This document shows positions 1-9,819 of a DNA stretch of 64,000 nucleotides, piece after piece (the first letter of the stretch is position 1; each line of letters begins with the position of its first letter). The DNA is from Agrostemma githago (taxonomy: Eukaryota; Streptophyta; Magnoliopsida; Caryophyllales; Caryophyllaceae). A program made the translations under genes and the position numbers. The notes below the pieces were generated by a model that saw only the letters and a program-made list of their open reading frames with translations, had not been told where the DNA came from and made no database searches. The stretch covers positions 42,196,683 to 42,260,682 of the forward strand of contig OY288250.1 in assembly GCA_958450325.1 (NCBI GenBank). Direction: 5' to 3'.

Positions 1-11
1 ACTTTGTAGTC

Positions 12-1172
12 ATGGACATGCCCGAAGACACTATTACCCCCATTATTTTAGGTCAACATTTCATGGCTACCAGTGGTACTATAGTTGATGTGAAGAATGA
101 AAAGTTGTCATTTAATATAGGGAATGAGTCGGTAGAGTTTTCCCTTTCTCAAGCTCTTAAACAACTAATGATTGAACAAATGTATTCCATTGAAGTTATT
201 GATAGTTTGGTTGAGTATAGCTTGATAGATGATGATAAGCAGGAAGAGGAACCATTTGATTCTCCACCTTTTGAAGATGAGATCATGCATGAAGAAAAGG
301 TAGAACCACTACCGGTGGGTAAGAGTATGGTATCATCTCCTCCTAATCTTGAACTTAAGCCACTCCCCTCTTCCCTCAAATATGGTTTTCTTGAAGGAAC
401 TAATTTTCCCGTTATCATCAATGCCACACTTGATGGTCCTCAATTGGAAAAACTTTTGATTGTTTTGAGAAAACACAAAAAGGCCATCGGGTATAGCATT
501 GCTGACCTCCAAGGCATAAACCCCAATGTTTGTATGCATAGGATCATCTTTGATGATGACCACCGTTCTTCGGTTGAGGGTCAACGTAGGTTGAACCCCA
601 CTATGAAAGAGGTTCTCATGAAGGAAGTCCTCAAGTTGTATGAGGCTAACATTATATACCCTATAACCGGAAGTAAATGGGTTAGCCTCGTACAAGTTGT
701 GCCGAAAAAGGGAGGAATGACGGCTGTTAAGGGAGAAAATGGTGAGTTAATCTCTACTAGGATTATTACCGGTTGGCGCATATGTATAGACTATCGAAAA
801 TTAAACACGGCCACCATAAAAGACCATTTCCCCTTCCCTTTATTGATCAAATGCTTGAAAGATTGGCACTTCATTCTTATTTTTGTTTCCTCAATGGTCA
901 TTCCGGATTTCTTCAAATTCCCATTCACCCCGATGACCAAGACAAGACTACTTTCACATGTCCCTATGGCACCTATGCTTATAGAAGGATGCCATTTGGA
1001 TCGTGTAATGCGTCGGGAACGTTTCAAAGATGTATGATGACTATTTTTCCGATTTTATTGAAAAATCCATGGAAGTATTTATGGATGACTTTAGTGTCCA
1101 TGGTACATCTTTTGATTCTTGCCTTTATAATCTAGATCAAGTGTTAGCTCGTTATGAAGACTTGTTTTAAAT
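12..1172 (+). pseudogene. pol: Protease end and reverse transcriptase of Element 1, degenerate
   Basis: The first frame (12-1037) starts in the C-terminal half of the aspartic protease (MDMPEDTITPIILGQ, matching the protease of Element B near 39560) and runs through an acidic linker into RT fingers (VPKKGGM, GWRICIDYRKLN). A frameshift near 800-890 moves the palm to a second frame (773-1135: CPYGTYAYRRMPFG) and another moves the FMDD box (codons 1078-1089) to a third. The first catalytic Asp of the palm (normally in FLDGYSG) reads Asn at 893-895 (CFLNGHSG), so this RT would be dead even without the frameshifts. The protease active-site triad lies before the window. The domain call is very secure. 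Confidence 0.93.
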
Positions 1173-1857
1173 TGTGAACAAGGTGTTGTCCTAGGTCATA
1201 TTGTTTCTAATAGAGGGCTCGAAGTTGATAAGGCCAAAGTTTCCGTGATTGAGAACTTGCCACCACCTACAAATGTCAACGGGGTGAGGAGTTTTCTAGG
1301 TCACACCGATTTTTATAGGCAGTTTATTAAAGATTTTTCTAAGATTGCCAAGCCTTTAAGTTTTTTGCTTATGAAAGATGCACCTTTTGTGTTTGATGAC
1401 TTGTGTCTCGAGGCCTTTTGTAGGATAAAGACTGCTCTCAACCACTACACCGATTATCAAAGCATCTAATTGGAATCTTTCATTTGAAATCGTGTGCGAT
1501 GCCTCCGATTTCGCCGTTGCTGCCGTTCTAGGCCAACGGGTTGACAAGAAGTTACATGTGATATACTATGCAAGCAAAACACTTGATGAAGCCCAATCGA
1601 GGTATACAACAACCGAAAAAGAGATGCTAGCCGTTGTCTATGCCATGGAGAAATTATGAACTTATGTTACCGGTTCCAAATTCATTATCCATACCGATCA
1701 TGCGGCAATTCGTTACATCATTTCCAAGAAGAAGACAAAGTCCCGACAATTTCAGTGGGTGCTCTTTTTACAAGAATTTGATATTGAGATTAGAGACAAA
1801 GTCCGATCGGAGAATTTGGTAGTGGATCACGTTAGTAGACTAGCGGTTGGTGGAAGT
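1173..1857 (+). pseudogene. pol: RT connection and RNase H of Element 1, degenerate
   Basis: The frame 1245-1469 reads the RT thumb (NGVRSFLGHTDFYRQFIKDF). RNase H follows in a shifted frame from about 1470: CDASDFAVAAVLGQ, YTTTEKEMLAVVYAMEKL and HTDHAAIRYI supply the acidic catalytic residues (D, E, D). An in-frame TGA sits at about 1657-1659, where the family usually has a coding residue. The linker to integrase ends with VVDHVSRLAVG, the Athila counterpart of the conserved ADxLSR box. Sequence between 1173 and 1244 is non-coding-looking decay. This is part of the same polyprotein as the flanking pol pieces. Confidence 0.9.
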
Positions 1858-3232
1858 AATATTGAAGATGATGGTATACCCATCAATGAAGCAATGAGAG
1901 ATGAGGCCTTGATGACCATTGAAACTATTACACCTTGGTATGCCGATATCATCAATTTCTTAGTATCTCGTTATATTCCGGACGATTATTCCAAGCAAGA
2001 GAGGAAGAAACTACGTTATGAAGCCCGACGCTATTATTGGGATGAGCCCTATTTGTTCCGCCACTGCATAGATGGTATTTACCGGCGATGTGTTACGACC
2101 GACAAAGGATATAATATTGTGAAGCACCTTCACTCGACATCTTATTGTGGACACTTGGCCAACCAAAAGACAATTACCAAGGTTCTCCAAAGCGGGTTTT
2201 GGTGGCCTTCCATGTTTAAGGACATTCGAGCTTTCATTCTCACATGCGATGTTTGCCAATGAAGTGGCAATATAACAAGAATAAATGAGATGACCCTTCA
2301 ACCCATTTTAGAAATCGAATTGTTTGATGTTTGGGGCATTGATTTCATGGGTCCTTTTACATCCTCTTTTGGCAACAAATACATCCTAGTCGCGGTTGAT
2401 TATGTCTCAAAGTGGATCGAGGCTGTAGCTTCACCTACCAATGATTCCAAGGTAGTAATCAAACTTTTCAAGAATGTGAATTTCCCAAGATTCAGTATGC
2501 CTAAAGCAATAATTAGTGATGGAGGCTCTCATTTTAGGAAAGATACCTTTGAACACCTTTTTAGGAAATATGGTATCAATCACAAGATGTCATTAGCCTA
2601 CCACCTTCAATCAAATGGGCAAGCCGAGATCTCTAACCGTCAAATCATAAGAATTTTGGAAAAACTTGTGAATACACACCGAAAGGATTGGTCATTGAAA
2701 TTGAATGACGCCCTTTGGGCATTGAGAACGGCTTATAAAGCGCCATGGAATCACTCCTTATCGTCTTGTGTATGGTAAAGCTTGTCATTTAACGGTGGAA
2801 TTAGAACACAAAGCAAAATGGGCTATCAAAGAACTAAACTTTGACGAGAATGTTGATGGAAATAATCGCCTTCTCCAACTACAAGAATTGGAAGATTTAA
2901 GACTTGAAGCCTATGAAAATTCGAAGATCTACAAGGACCGAACTCGCAAATGGCAGGATTCTAAGATACTTCGTAAGGACTTCTCCGTTGGTGATAAGGT
3001 ATTACTCTTCAACTCTCGTTTTAAGCTTTTCCCCGGTAAATTGAAATCGAAATGGTCGGGTCCATTCAAAGTGACTAAAGTACAACCATATGGATCGATA
3101 GAGATATCTAGCCCGGAAACCGGGAAATTTATGGTCAATGGGCAACGTTTGAAGATTTACCATGCCGGTCAGGTTCGTGAGACCTTTGTTACCGTGAAAC
3201 TTGGAGAGCTCCCATTGGGGAATGTTGCTTGA
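1858..3232 (+). pseudogene. pol: Integrase of Element 1, degenerate
   Basis: The HHCC zinc-binding part is visible (HLHSTSYCGH, then CDVCQ ending at 2262), followed at once by an in-frame TGA. The catalytic core resumes at 2290: GIDFMGPF and VDYVSKW, ISDGGSHF and QAEISNRQ carry the expected D, D and E, so the DDE triad itself is intact. A frameshift near 2750 moves the C-terminal part to 2768-3232, which contains the chromatin/DNA-binding end (FPGKLKSKWSGPFKVTKVQPYGSIEI) typical of the Athila/Tat group. The role would be insertion of the cDNA. It is disabled here by the stop and the frameshift. Confidence 0.92.
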
Positions 3233-3537
3233 CCCCTTCCCAAAATTGATGTAGGTTTGGTGGTATCCTCAACAACCACCTTGTAAATATGTATCATATT
3301 ATTTGTGTTTGTTAGCTTTGTTTAGCTTGAGATGAATGGATGAACTTGGATTTCATCATGGAGTATTTATTTGGATGAAGATCAAGCTTTTGGAGAAGTT
3401 ATGGAGCTTAATTTGAATATCACAAGCATGTTTGTGGGAGAAATTGTTTATGTAATGTGAGTCGAGTCATTATTTGTAACTTTAGGTGATTGTTGAAGAG
3501 CCATGAAATGGCAAGGCGGAAAAACGATGCATACAAG

Positions 3538-3892
3538 ACCGCCGGACGAAACTTCGCCCAGTGAGATTATTGAAGGTTTTCGTAGGGTGAAATTTCACCC
3601 GATGAGATTTTTGCCACGCCAAGGGATTTGCTGAAGATTTTCCGTCAGGTGAAACTTCACCCTATGAGGTCACGAGCGTGCGAAACTTCGTCCTACGAAA
3701 AAAATCCCAGATTTGCCAAACTTGCCAGAATTAACCAGATGACCGTCGGTCGAAACTTGGCCCGATGAGATTTTCACAGAGTTAAATTTCACCCGGCGAA
3801 AAAATATTGCAGAAATGGAATTTCACGACGAAAACCCGTCGGGTGAAACTTCACCCGATGGTGCTCAACCGAGTGAAACTTCACCCGACGAT
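3538..3892 (+). repeat. Internal palindrome array of Element 1 (GGGTGAAACTTCACCC type)
   Basis: About eight degenerate copies of a 16-18 bp near-palindrome, arms GGGTGAA and TTCACCC around an AC centre, for example near 3590, 3650, 3838 and 3870. They are 20-60 bp apart. The array starts 306 bp after the end of the integrase frame; the stretch 3233-3537 shows no feature. The same palindrome forms an array inside the 3' LTR at 7967-8206. Every other Athila-type element here has an array at the same place with a different palindrome. Confidence 0.85.
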
Positions 3893-4206
3893 TTTTGCCG
3901 AATCACCTACACCTTGTCTGCTCACTACAATATCAATTCCCTCCTTCCCAAATATTTCACATAACTTTCCCTCCAAAACATAAACATCAAATATCTACAA
4001 TCCACTTTAAAACTTTTATTTCACTCCTCAACCACCTTTATTTATACCACCTTTACCCTACATTCATTCCATCTTATCACTCCTCATAAAATCAAACCAC
4101 CATATTATATACCCCAACCACATTCATACCTTCATTCCATCTCATTTGGGTGATATTATTGGGTTTTTTAAGAGGTAAAACTAGTTTTTGGGATTATTCT
4201 TGCAAA

Positions 4207-5426
4207 TCTATCGTCATGGAGACAAGAGCAAGACGAGCTGCTTGTAAGCAAGGTATGGCTTCATCTTCTAAGACCTCTAAACCTTCTAAATCTTCTACAT
4301 TTTCTAAGTCTTCTAACCCTATAAATATGCCTTGTCTTAATACTTCTTTAGCTCGAAACTTCTTTGAAAAGATCTTTCAGAATACAAGGTGACCTTGTCC
4401 CAACGCAATGACCAATTTAGGAATAGTAGATGATATTAAAAAATTAATGTCGAGAACCGGAACTAGCGAGCTTTTAAGCCTTGCTACTCACACCTACAAA
4501 GACTTGACTTGTGAGTTCCTAGGAACTTTTACCATTGATAATCCGACCACTCCAAGAGCTGTCAAATTTAGACTATTCGGCAAACCCCATTGTTTGACTA
4601 TTTCGGAATTTGGCCTCGCGCTAGGCCTACCCTCATCGGGTACCGGAATTTGTGAACCCTCGAGAAATATACAAGTTTGTGTGTCTAGGAGAGACCTTTG
4701 GAAGCGCATAACACGTTGTAAAGGGGGTTATGAGGCTAACTTATCTTTTGCCTCGAAAATTCGTAACCCCGCAATTTGCTATTTTTGCGAGATGCTCTCC
4801 CATTGCTTGTTACCCTCGGCCGATAATATTTATACTCTTAATGTGTGTGTGTCTTGCAATTAATTTGTAACTCTTTGCTCGGTAACCCTAACCCCTTAGA
4901 CCTACCACTTGTCGTGGCGTTTCACTTTCACCGTATCATTGTCACCCAACGCCTCTCCTTAGATTGCGGAGGTCTTGTGACTGTACTTGCAACCAAATTG
5001 GGTTACTCGACCGATCACCTCACCCAACTAGACAATTCCATTTGGCTTGACGAGGCTTATTTTTCGACTTGGATATTTCATGTACCTCATCAACGCCTCG
5101 TCTACATTAGCCGTGGAAGAGCTTTAATCGTTCCTAACACACACCAGACCACTATCCTTATTCACCACAATTAGAACTTAGCTTTGGGACCTGTTCAATT
5201 CCAACTGACCAAGACTGAGTCGGGGGAAAGAGGAGTTTGGGAGTATGCACACTACACGTTGCCCAAGGGTCGTACGATTTACGACCTTTGTGAGATTGAG
5301 TCCGACTATGCCCTTTCGCTTAGCGAAGGTTCGGAGGAGTTTTCTTCCGAGTCATACTCTGAGGGTATACCATTCTACCCTGGGTCTCCTAACGCTTCAT
5401 ATGGGTCAGACGGCTACTCGATCTAG
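4207..5426 (+). pseudogene. Athila extra ORF (ORF downstream of pol), frameshifted
   Basis: The reading starts at an ATG at 4207 (METRARRAACKQG, basic and Ser/Lys-rich). It shifts to 4408-4863 (CEFLGTFTID, KFRLFGKPHCLTISEFGLALGLP), then 4845-5174 and 5184-5426 (acidic, Ser-rich end). The block around FRLFGKPHCLTISEFGLALG is what I recognise as the Athila ORF family (Pfam 'Arabidopsis retrotransposon ORF-1'). This ORF lies between pol and the 3' LTR and has sometimes been called env-like; its function is not established. At least three frameshifts and a TGA near 4390 break it. No clear signal peptide or membrane segment remains. Element 2 carries the homologous position at 59653-61030. Confidence 0.75.
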
Positions 5427-7650
5427 ACCTTCTTCCGAAGTTGGTGGGTGGTTTGGGTGTGTGTTATGTATTTTTGTGTGTGAGTTGGGTCGGTGAGTCT
5501 TTAATCATCTATAATTGCATGTCCTTTGGTTGATTCCTTTCTTGTTCCTCTTATCCTATTGTCATTGTGATTGATTTATCTCTAACATAACTTTGCAAGC
5601 TGTCCCACTGTCCCATTATCCGATTGTTGCGGCCGAAGCGGCCTTGGTGTTGCTCCCGATCATTAGGCGACGTGATTACGCCATTGACCTTTTGAAAATC
5701 CAAATTCCTTTCATTTTTTCGTTTTTCTTAATTCGGGCTACGTGACGTGACTACACCTACGCCCAATTTTTCACCCTTTATTTTAATGTCTTTTCTTTCC
5801 GATTATTTCATTTTCGGTTTCTTACCCACTTGGCTAGGGTCTACAACCTAGGCCCGCCACCGTTTTATTTTTCTTTTCGTTTAATTCATTTTATTTTATT
5901 TTATTTTCCTTTCTCAAAAAATTCGCAAAATCTAAAAACATTTGAAAAATCATAAAAGTGCAAAAATATTTTTCTTATTTTTCTTTTCCGTTTTTTTCGA
6001 TCTTCCCCTACATGTTCATTGAGGACAATGTACAGTTTTAGTGTGGGAGAGAGATCTACTATCTTTTATTTTCTCAAAAATCTTTTTAAAAAACCATAAA
6101 AATTTGAAAAATTCCAAAAACCAAAAATATTTTCCTTTTCTTTTCTTTTCTCGTTTCCGTTATGTCTTCGTGCCAGTTGTATGGCCTTGTTCTCTACTCT
6201 TACAGGATAACCACCACCTCGATAGCACAAGATGAGGAGATTAAGGAAGCAACTAGGTAACTTCCTTCCTTTTCGCTTTCTTCCTTACTTTTGTAGAGGA
6301 GCTAGGTTCTTACTATTGGGAGGCTCTCGAAGTTGAGCATTTTGGGTGTTTTGGTTGATTGTGTGCTTATATGTCGATGGAGTATGGAGAACATGACTTT
6401 ACTTGTGTTTTCTTTTACTTGCCTTTTCTTTTTCTTGTGATCCTTTTGCTTTTGTATAGTGTGTCTAGATTTAAAAACTTTTCGAAAACCCGATTACAAA
6501 CCTATTACAAGAGTTTACAATCCATTGTAGATAACCAATTGTAGATTTTGGACCTTAATCTAGTAGAATGACTATAAGGCAATGAACTTGTTGATCCTTT
6601 AGCTTGAGTCCACCTTTTCTACTAGAGGTTTACTTTGGGGTTTGCACTTGACCACCCGTGGAGGAGTTAGGTCTTGGTTTCCGCATCCCGTTTTTTAGGT
6701 GACCTTGCTCGAATGACCATTGCACTTTTAGTCCAAATTCTTTACGCCTTTTTGTGGGTTATTCAAGAATGGCGAGCGTTCTTGATTACCTATTTTTCCT
6801 CCACCTATACATCACCACAATAAGTTTACACAAAAATAACCTCCAAGCTTGGTTTCGAACCACATCAAAAGCCAAAACGGGTAAACCAAGACAAGAGAAA
6901 AGGGCACAAAAATATGAAAAACAAAGGAGAGAAAAGGAGCATCAATGGAAATCGTATTATTAAAAACATCTCCTTAAAAAAAGCCCCTTGATCGATTCAT
7001 CATCGTGAAGTGCCTACTAGAGGACCGAGTCCCGAGGTAGGAAGATAGCGGTGATAAGTCGATCTACCCAAATAATTGTAAACACTCCACTTTTGTTTGG
7101 GCTAATTTTGGAAATTCGATTTTGGAGCTACCCTCTTGACCTTAGTCAAAGAGAGCGGGACTGCACCTACCTATAGTGTCGAACAACCCCATGGTTCGCT
7201 TTTTCCATTCCGTTTAAATACCCCGTCGTACCCCTTTAGAAGATTAGGAGGACGTAGCTAAGTCATCAACATCTTTGTTGCTTTGATGTCATAGTATTAG
7301 GCTTTGATCCCTGTCCACGTGGGTGATTTATCTTGGAATGTTTATTATTGTTTTAGGTAAGTAATCGGTGTCTTCTCCGCCATCTCGATGAGGGATTCGG
7401 TGTTTTATTTTTGCTTTGGATGCATCTATTCTTTCGTGTTATGTGTTTTTGTGTGTTTAGTCGCATCCACCATTTTGAGCAAGCCCTTACTTGCCTTGCA
7501 TAGGAGTACTCTACTTCATGGGTACTTCGATGTGAGTCGAAGGGACGGAGCGGTCCCGTTAATTGCCCCGTATCGGCTTAACATATTCTAGCTAGTAGTA
7601 GTACTGTCTAATGTCTTTTTGGGTCTTTGCTCGAGGAAGAGCAACGGTTT
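5427..7650 (+). other. Non-coding 3' region of Element 1
   Basis: No protein is recognisable in these 2.2 kb. The region holds a hairpin plus polypurine-like tract (6017-6053), a purine-rich stretch (about 6865-6960) and a block starting near 7005 (GTGAAGTGCCTACTAGAGG) that aligns with the 3' regions of Elements A, B and C (for example 49825 in C: CGTGAAGAGCCTACCAAAGG). The later blocks around 7140-7200 and 7415-7520 also align. This links the non-autonomous elements to an Element-1-like parent. Confidence 0.7.
6017..6053 (+). other. Internal hairpin and polypurine-like tract of Element 1
   Basis: CATTG-AGGA-CAATG (6017-6030) can fold into a 5-bp stem and is followed 10 bases later by a purine run GTGTGGGAGAGAG. 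The purine run resembles the true 3' PPT at 7651-7663. All five internal-region-bearing Athila-type elements in the window have this pair. Confidence 0.55.
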
Positions 7651-7663
7651 CGTGTGGGGGAAT
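7651..7663 (+). other. Polypurine tract next to the 3' LTR of Element 1
   Basis: GTGTGGGGGAAT directly precedes the LTR start TGTTTTGTGC. This is the expected plus-strand primer position and defines the LTR boundary. Confidence 0.8.
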
Positions 7664-8299
7664 TGTTTTGTGCTAAATTTAGACCATTTTTCCTCCCATT
7701 TAGACTCATTTTCCCCTCATTTTGCGAGACTATAGTGCGATTATCGCCCTATTTTGAGTATTTCTCTTATTAGCATCCCTCTTGTGCGTTTTACGTAATT
7801 TTGATAGTTTCAAATTTGATAGGAGTTGGTACTGAAAGCATGATTGAGCTTCCACGAGCACAAGAGAAGGAAATACCGTTCAAAGAGCAAATCACTAAAC
7901 TTAAAGTTCAAAGCAATCCAATCAAACAACGAAGAATGAGACAAGGAAAGTGGCCAGAAAACTATCGGGTGAAGTTTCACCCGATGAGAAATGACCGGGT
8001 GAAGTTTCGCCCGACGGTAATTTGCCTTACCGAAGATCTTCAAAAAAGCTTCTCCACCGGGCGAAACTTTCACACGACGGGTGAAAGTTTCGCCCGACGG
8101 TAGAAGGGTCCAAAAATATAAAACTGGAAGAATTTCACCGGGTGAAACCACCGGGTGAAGTTTCACCCGGCGGTATTGGTCCGTGTATCACAGGGTGAAG
8201 TTCCACCTCATGAAGACTTAAAGGGTGATTGTCTCACTCATGGAGGAAAAAAGTGGATTTGGGCTTATGTTTAAGAGGTCCATTAAGGCTTTACTATAT
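7664..8299 (+). mobile_element. 3' LTR of Element 1, first 636 bp
   Basis: Starts with TG right after the PPT and holds the U3 part with a palindrome array. It ends abruptly at 8299 in TAT, the target-site duplication of the CACTA transposon. The LTR resumes with TAT at 54112. Joined across the insertion, the target reads as a TATA-like stretch (CTATATAC). Confidence 0.88.
7967..8206 (+). repeat. LTR palindrome array of Element 1
   Basis: Six or more copies of the GGGTGAA..TTCACCC near-palindrome, for example at about 7967, 7997, 8078 and 8152. The centre mostly reads GT (GAAGTTTC), the opposite orientation to the internal array at 3538-3892 (GAAACTTC). It begins 303 bp from the LTR start. 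Confidence 0.85.
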
Positions 8300-8312
8300 C
8301 ACTACTACAATT
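8300..8312 (+). repeat. Left terminal inverted repeat of the CACTA element
   Basis: CACTACTACAATT, matched exactly by the reverse complement at 54099-54111. TAT duplication lies just outside. Confidence 0.95.
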
Positions 8313-8690
8313 AAGATTAAATAGGATGGTTCATAACCGTCCTATATTGGATAAGGAACCGTCCTTTAGGTCGACGTCCTACTAAATCAAATAGCGCGGT
8401 TCCCCGAAGGTTAAACCGTGATATTAAATTCAACTTTAATAGGACGGTTCATGGAGGAACCGTTCTATTTAATGTGTCCAGAACCGTCCTCTTTAACTTG
8501 TTATTAAAAGCGCGGGTCCGTTGAAGCGTGCTATTAAATCTATAGTAAGTAGCACGGTCCTGATCTAAACCGTCCTGTTCTCCACTGATATAAATAGGAT
8601 AGTTGACGTACGAACCATCCTGTTAATTCTTTCGAATAAAAAAAATATCATCCACTAAATAGGACGCTTACGATAACGACCATCCTGTTT
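8313..8690. repeat. Left subterminal repeats of the CACTA element
   Basis: At least ten copies of an AACCGTCCT / AGGACGGTT-like motif, many as facing pairs 5-12 bp apart (for example AGGACGGTTC..GAACCGTTCT at about 8443-8468). In En/Spm elements such subterminal motifs are the binding sites of the TNPA-type protein (family knowledge). The motif is matched by the right end at 53790-54098. Confidence 0.85.
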
Positions 8691-9320
8691 GTGTTACATA
8701 ATTTTTTTTTAAAAAAATATTTCGATATAATTGTACGTCAATCAGAAAATCTAATATTTACATTAAAACACTAAATCAACATTCAAAAGCCTGACAATTG
8801 CATCACATGTACCAATTTTTGACCAAAAATTACAAATCGATAAATATGGTCGTACAAAATTTTCTCCATCTATTTCCTCCCACAAATCTGCACAGTACAC
8901 ATATACACACTTTCAAACTAGTCCAAATTTCATCCATGTACGTCAACAACTGTAACACCCAAAGCTTTACTCCCAAAATAAACTAGTAATGGTAAGAAGC
9001 TAATTACTCTACCTACCTACGAGATTTTGCGACAAAGAAACAGTAGCATAACTACACTAACCCATCCTTAAGTGTCCTGGCCTGCTGCTGTCACAGAAAG
9101 ATATAAAAAAGACATTTAGGACTAGAGTAATGCATAAGCTAATTAAGTTACCTAATTGCTGAATGAAAAATATGAACATTATTGAAAAAATTAATACTAT
9201 TATTAATTTGGCTGAGAACCGATGAGTCTCAAAAACCGAATATTCTAAAGTACACTGACGTAAAAGGAGAACATTCAGGAGATAAGGAATACTCGAACAA
9301 AGGGTGGTTCAGAAAGCTGA
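8691..9320. other. CACTA left-end spacer
   Basis: AT-rich sequence downstream of the minus-strand gene block. I see no coding potential or RNA gene; it probably includes the 3' untranslated and terminator region of the CACTA transcript. Confidence 0.5.
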
Positions 9321-9324
9321 TAGG

Positions 9325-9757
9325 TTGAAGACGGTGCTATGCTAAAGATGACCCACATGGTCAAGAAAATGCCAATGCTCAATCCTCCAATGATCAAAAC
9401 CAACCACATGAGCAACAAAGGGATGACAACCAACAACAAATAGCTGAAGAAGAACAATAAAAATTAGCAACAAGCTGCTGAGTAGCCACAACTACAACAA
9501 GAGCAACAACAACAAAGTGATAACCCGCTAACATTCAGTGATGAGACAAAGAAAGACCCATCTAAGCAGGATATCAATGAAGACGCCAACACATGAGTGG
9601 AAAAAGAGGACGACAATCAGGAAGAAAAGTTTGTTTCTCAGCCAAAAGAAGATACAATAATCAAGCAAGCTGATTTTGAGCAAAAAGCGGATACTAGTAT
9701 TAATATGGTGCGAAGATGTTTATCGGCCGATTCTAGAGAAACACTGCAAATAAAGAA
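9325..9757 (+). pseudogene. Possible decayed Gln/Asp/Glu-rich coding fragment inside the CACTA
   Basis: On the plus strand a Gln-rich reading (NDQNQPHEQQRDDNQQQIAEEEQ, broken here as about 9385-9457) changes frame and continues acidic (DETKKDPSKQDINEDANT, then EKEDDNQEEK) to about 9757. Two stops and one frameshift interrupt it. The amino-acid bias resembles a disordered acidic region. It runs opposite to the transposase genes, so it may be a captured host fragment. It may equally be chance low-complexity sequence. No domain is recognised. Confidence 0.3.
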
Positions 9758-9819
9758 TTGAAGATTTTTCTTTTATGATACATATATGAACTAACCTTTG
9801 ATAATTACCAACCATCACT

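Larger units (their letters stand above)
1..8299 (+). mobile_element. Element 1: Athila-like Ty3/gypsy retrotransposon, 3' part (left of the CACTA insertion)
   Basis: The window opens inside the protease domain of an Athila-like element read on the plus strand. The order is protease end, RT, RNase H, integrase, a palindrome array, the Athila extra ORF, a 2.2-kb non-coding 3' region, a polypurine tract and a 3' LTR. The LTR is cut at 8299 by the CACTA transposon and resumes at 54112. The extra ORF between pol and the 3' LTR is the hallmark of the Athila/Calypso lineage (family knowledge). Many stops and frameshifts show an old inactive copy. Its 5' LTR, PBS and gag lie outside the window. Confidence 0.9.

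Noticed and set aside
7967..8206. CRISPR-like array or riboswitch
   Set aside because: Units are short, uneven palindromes in a plant retrotransposon LTR; no leader, cas gene or constant spacer length.
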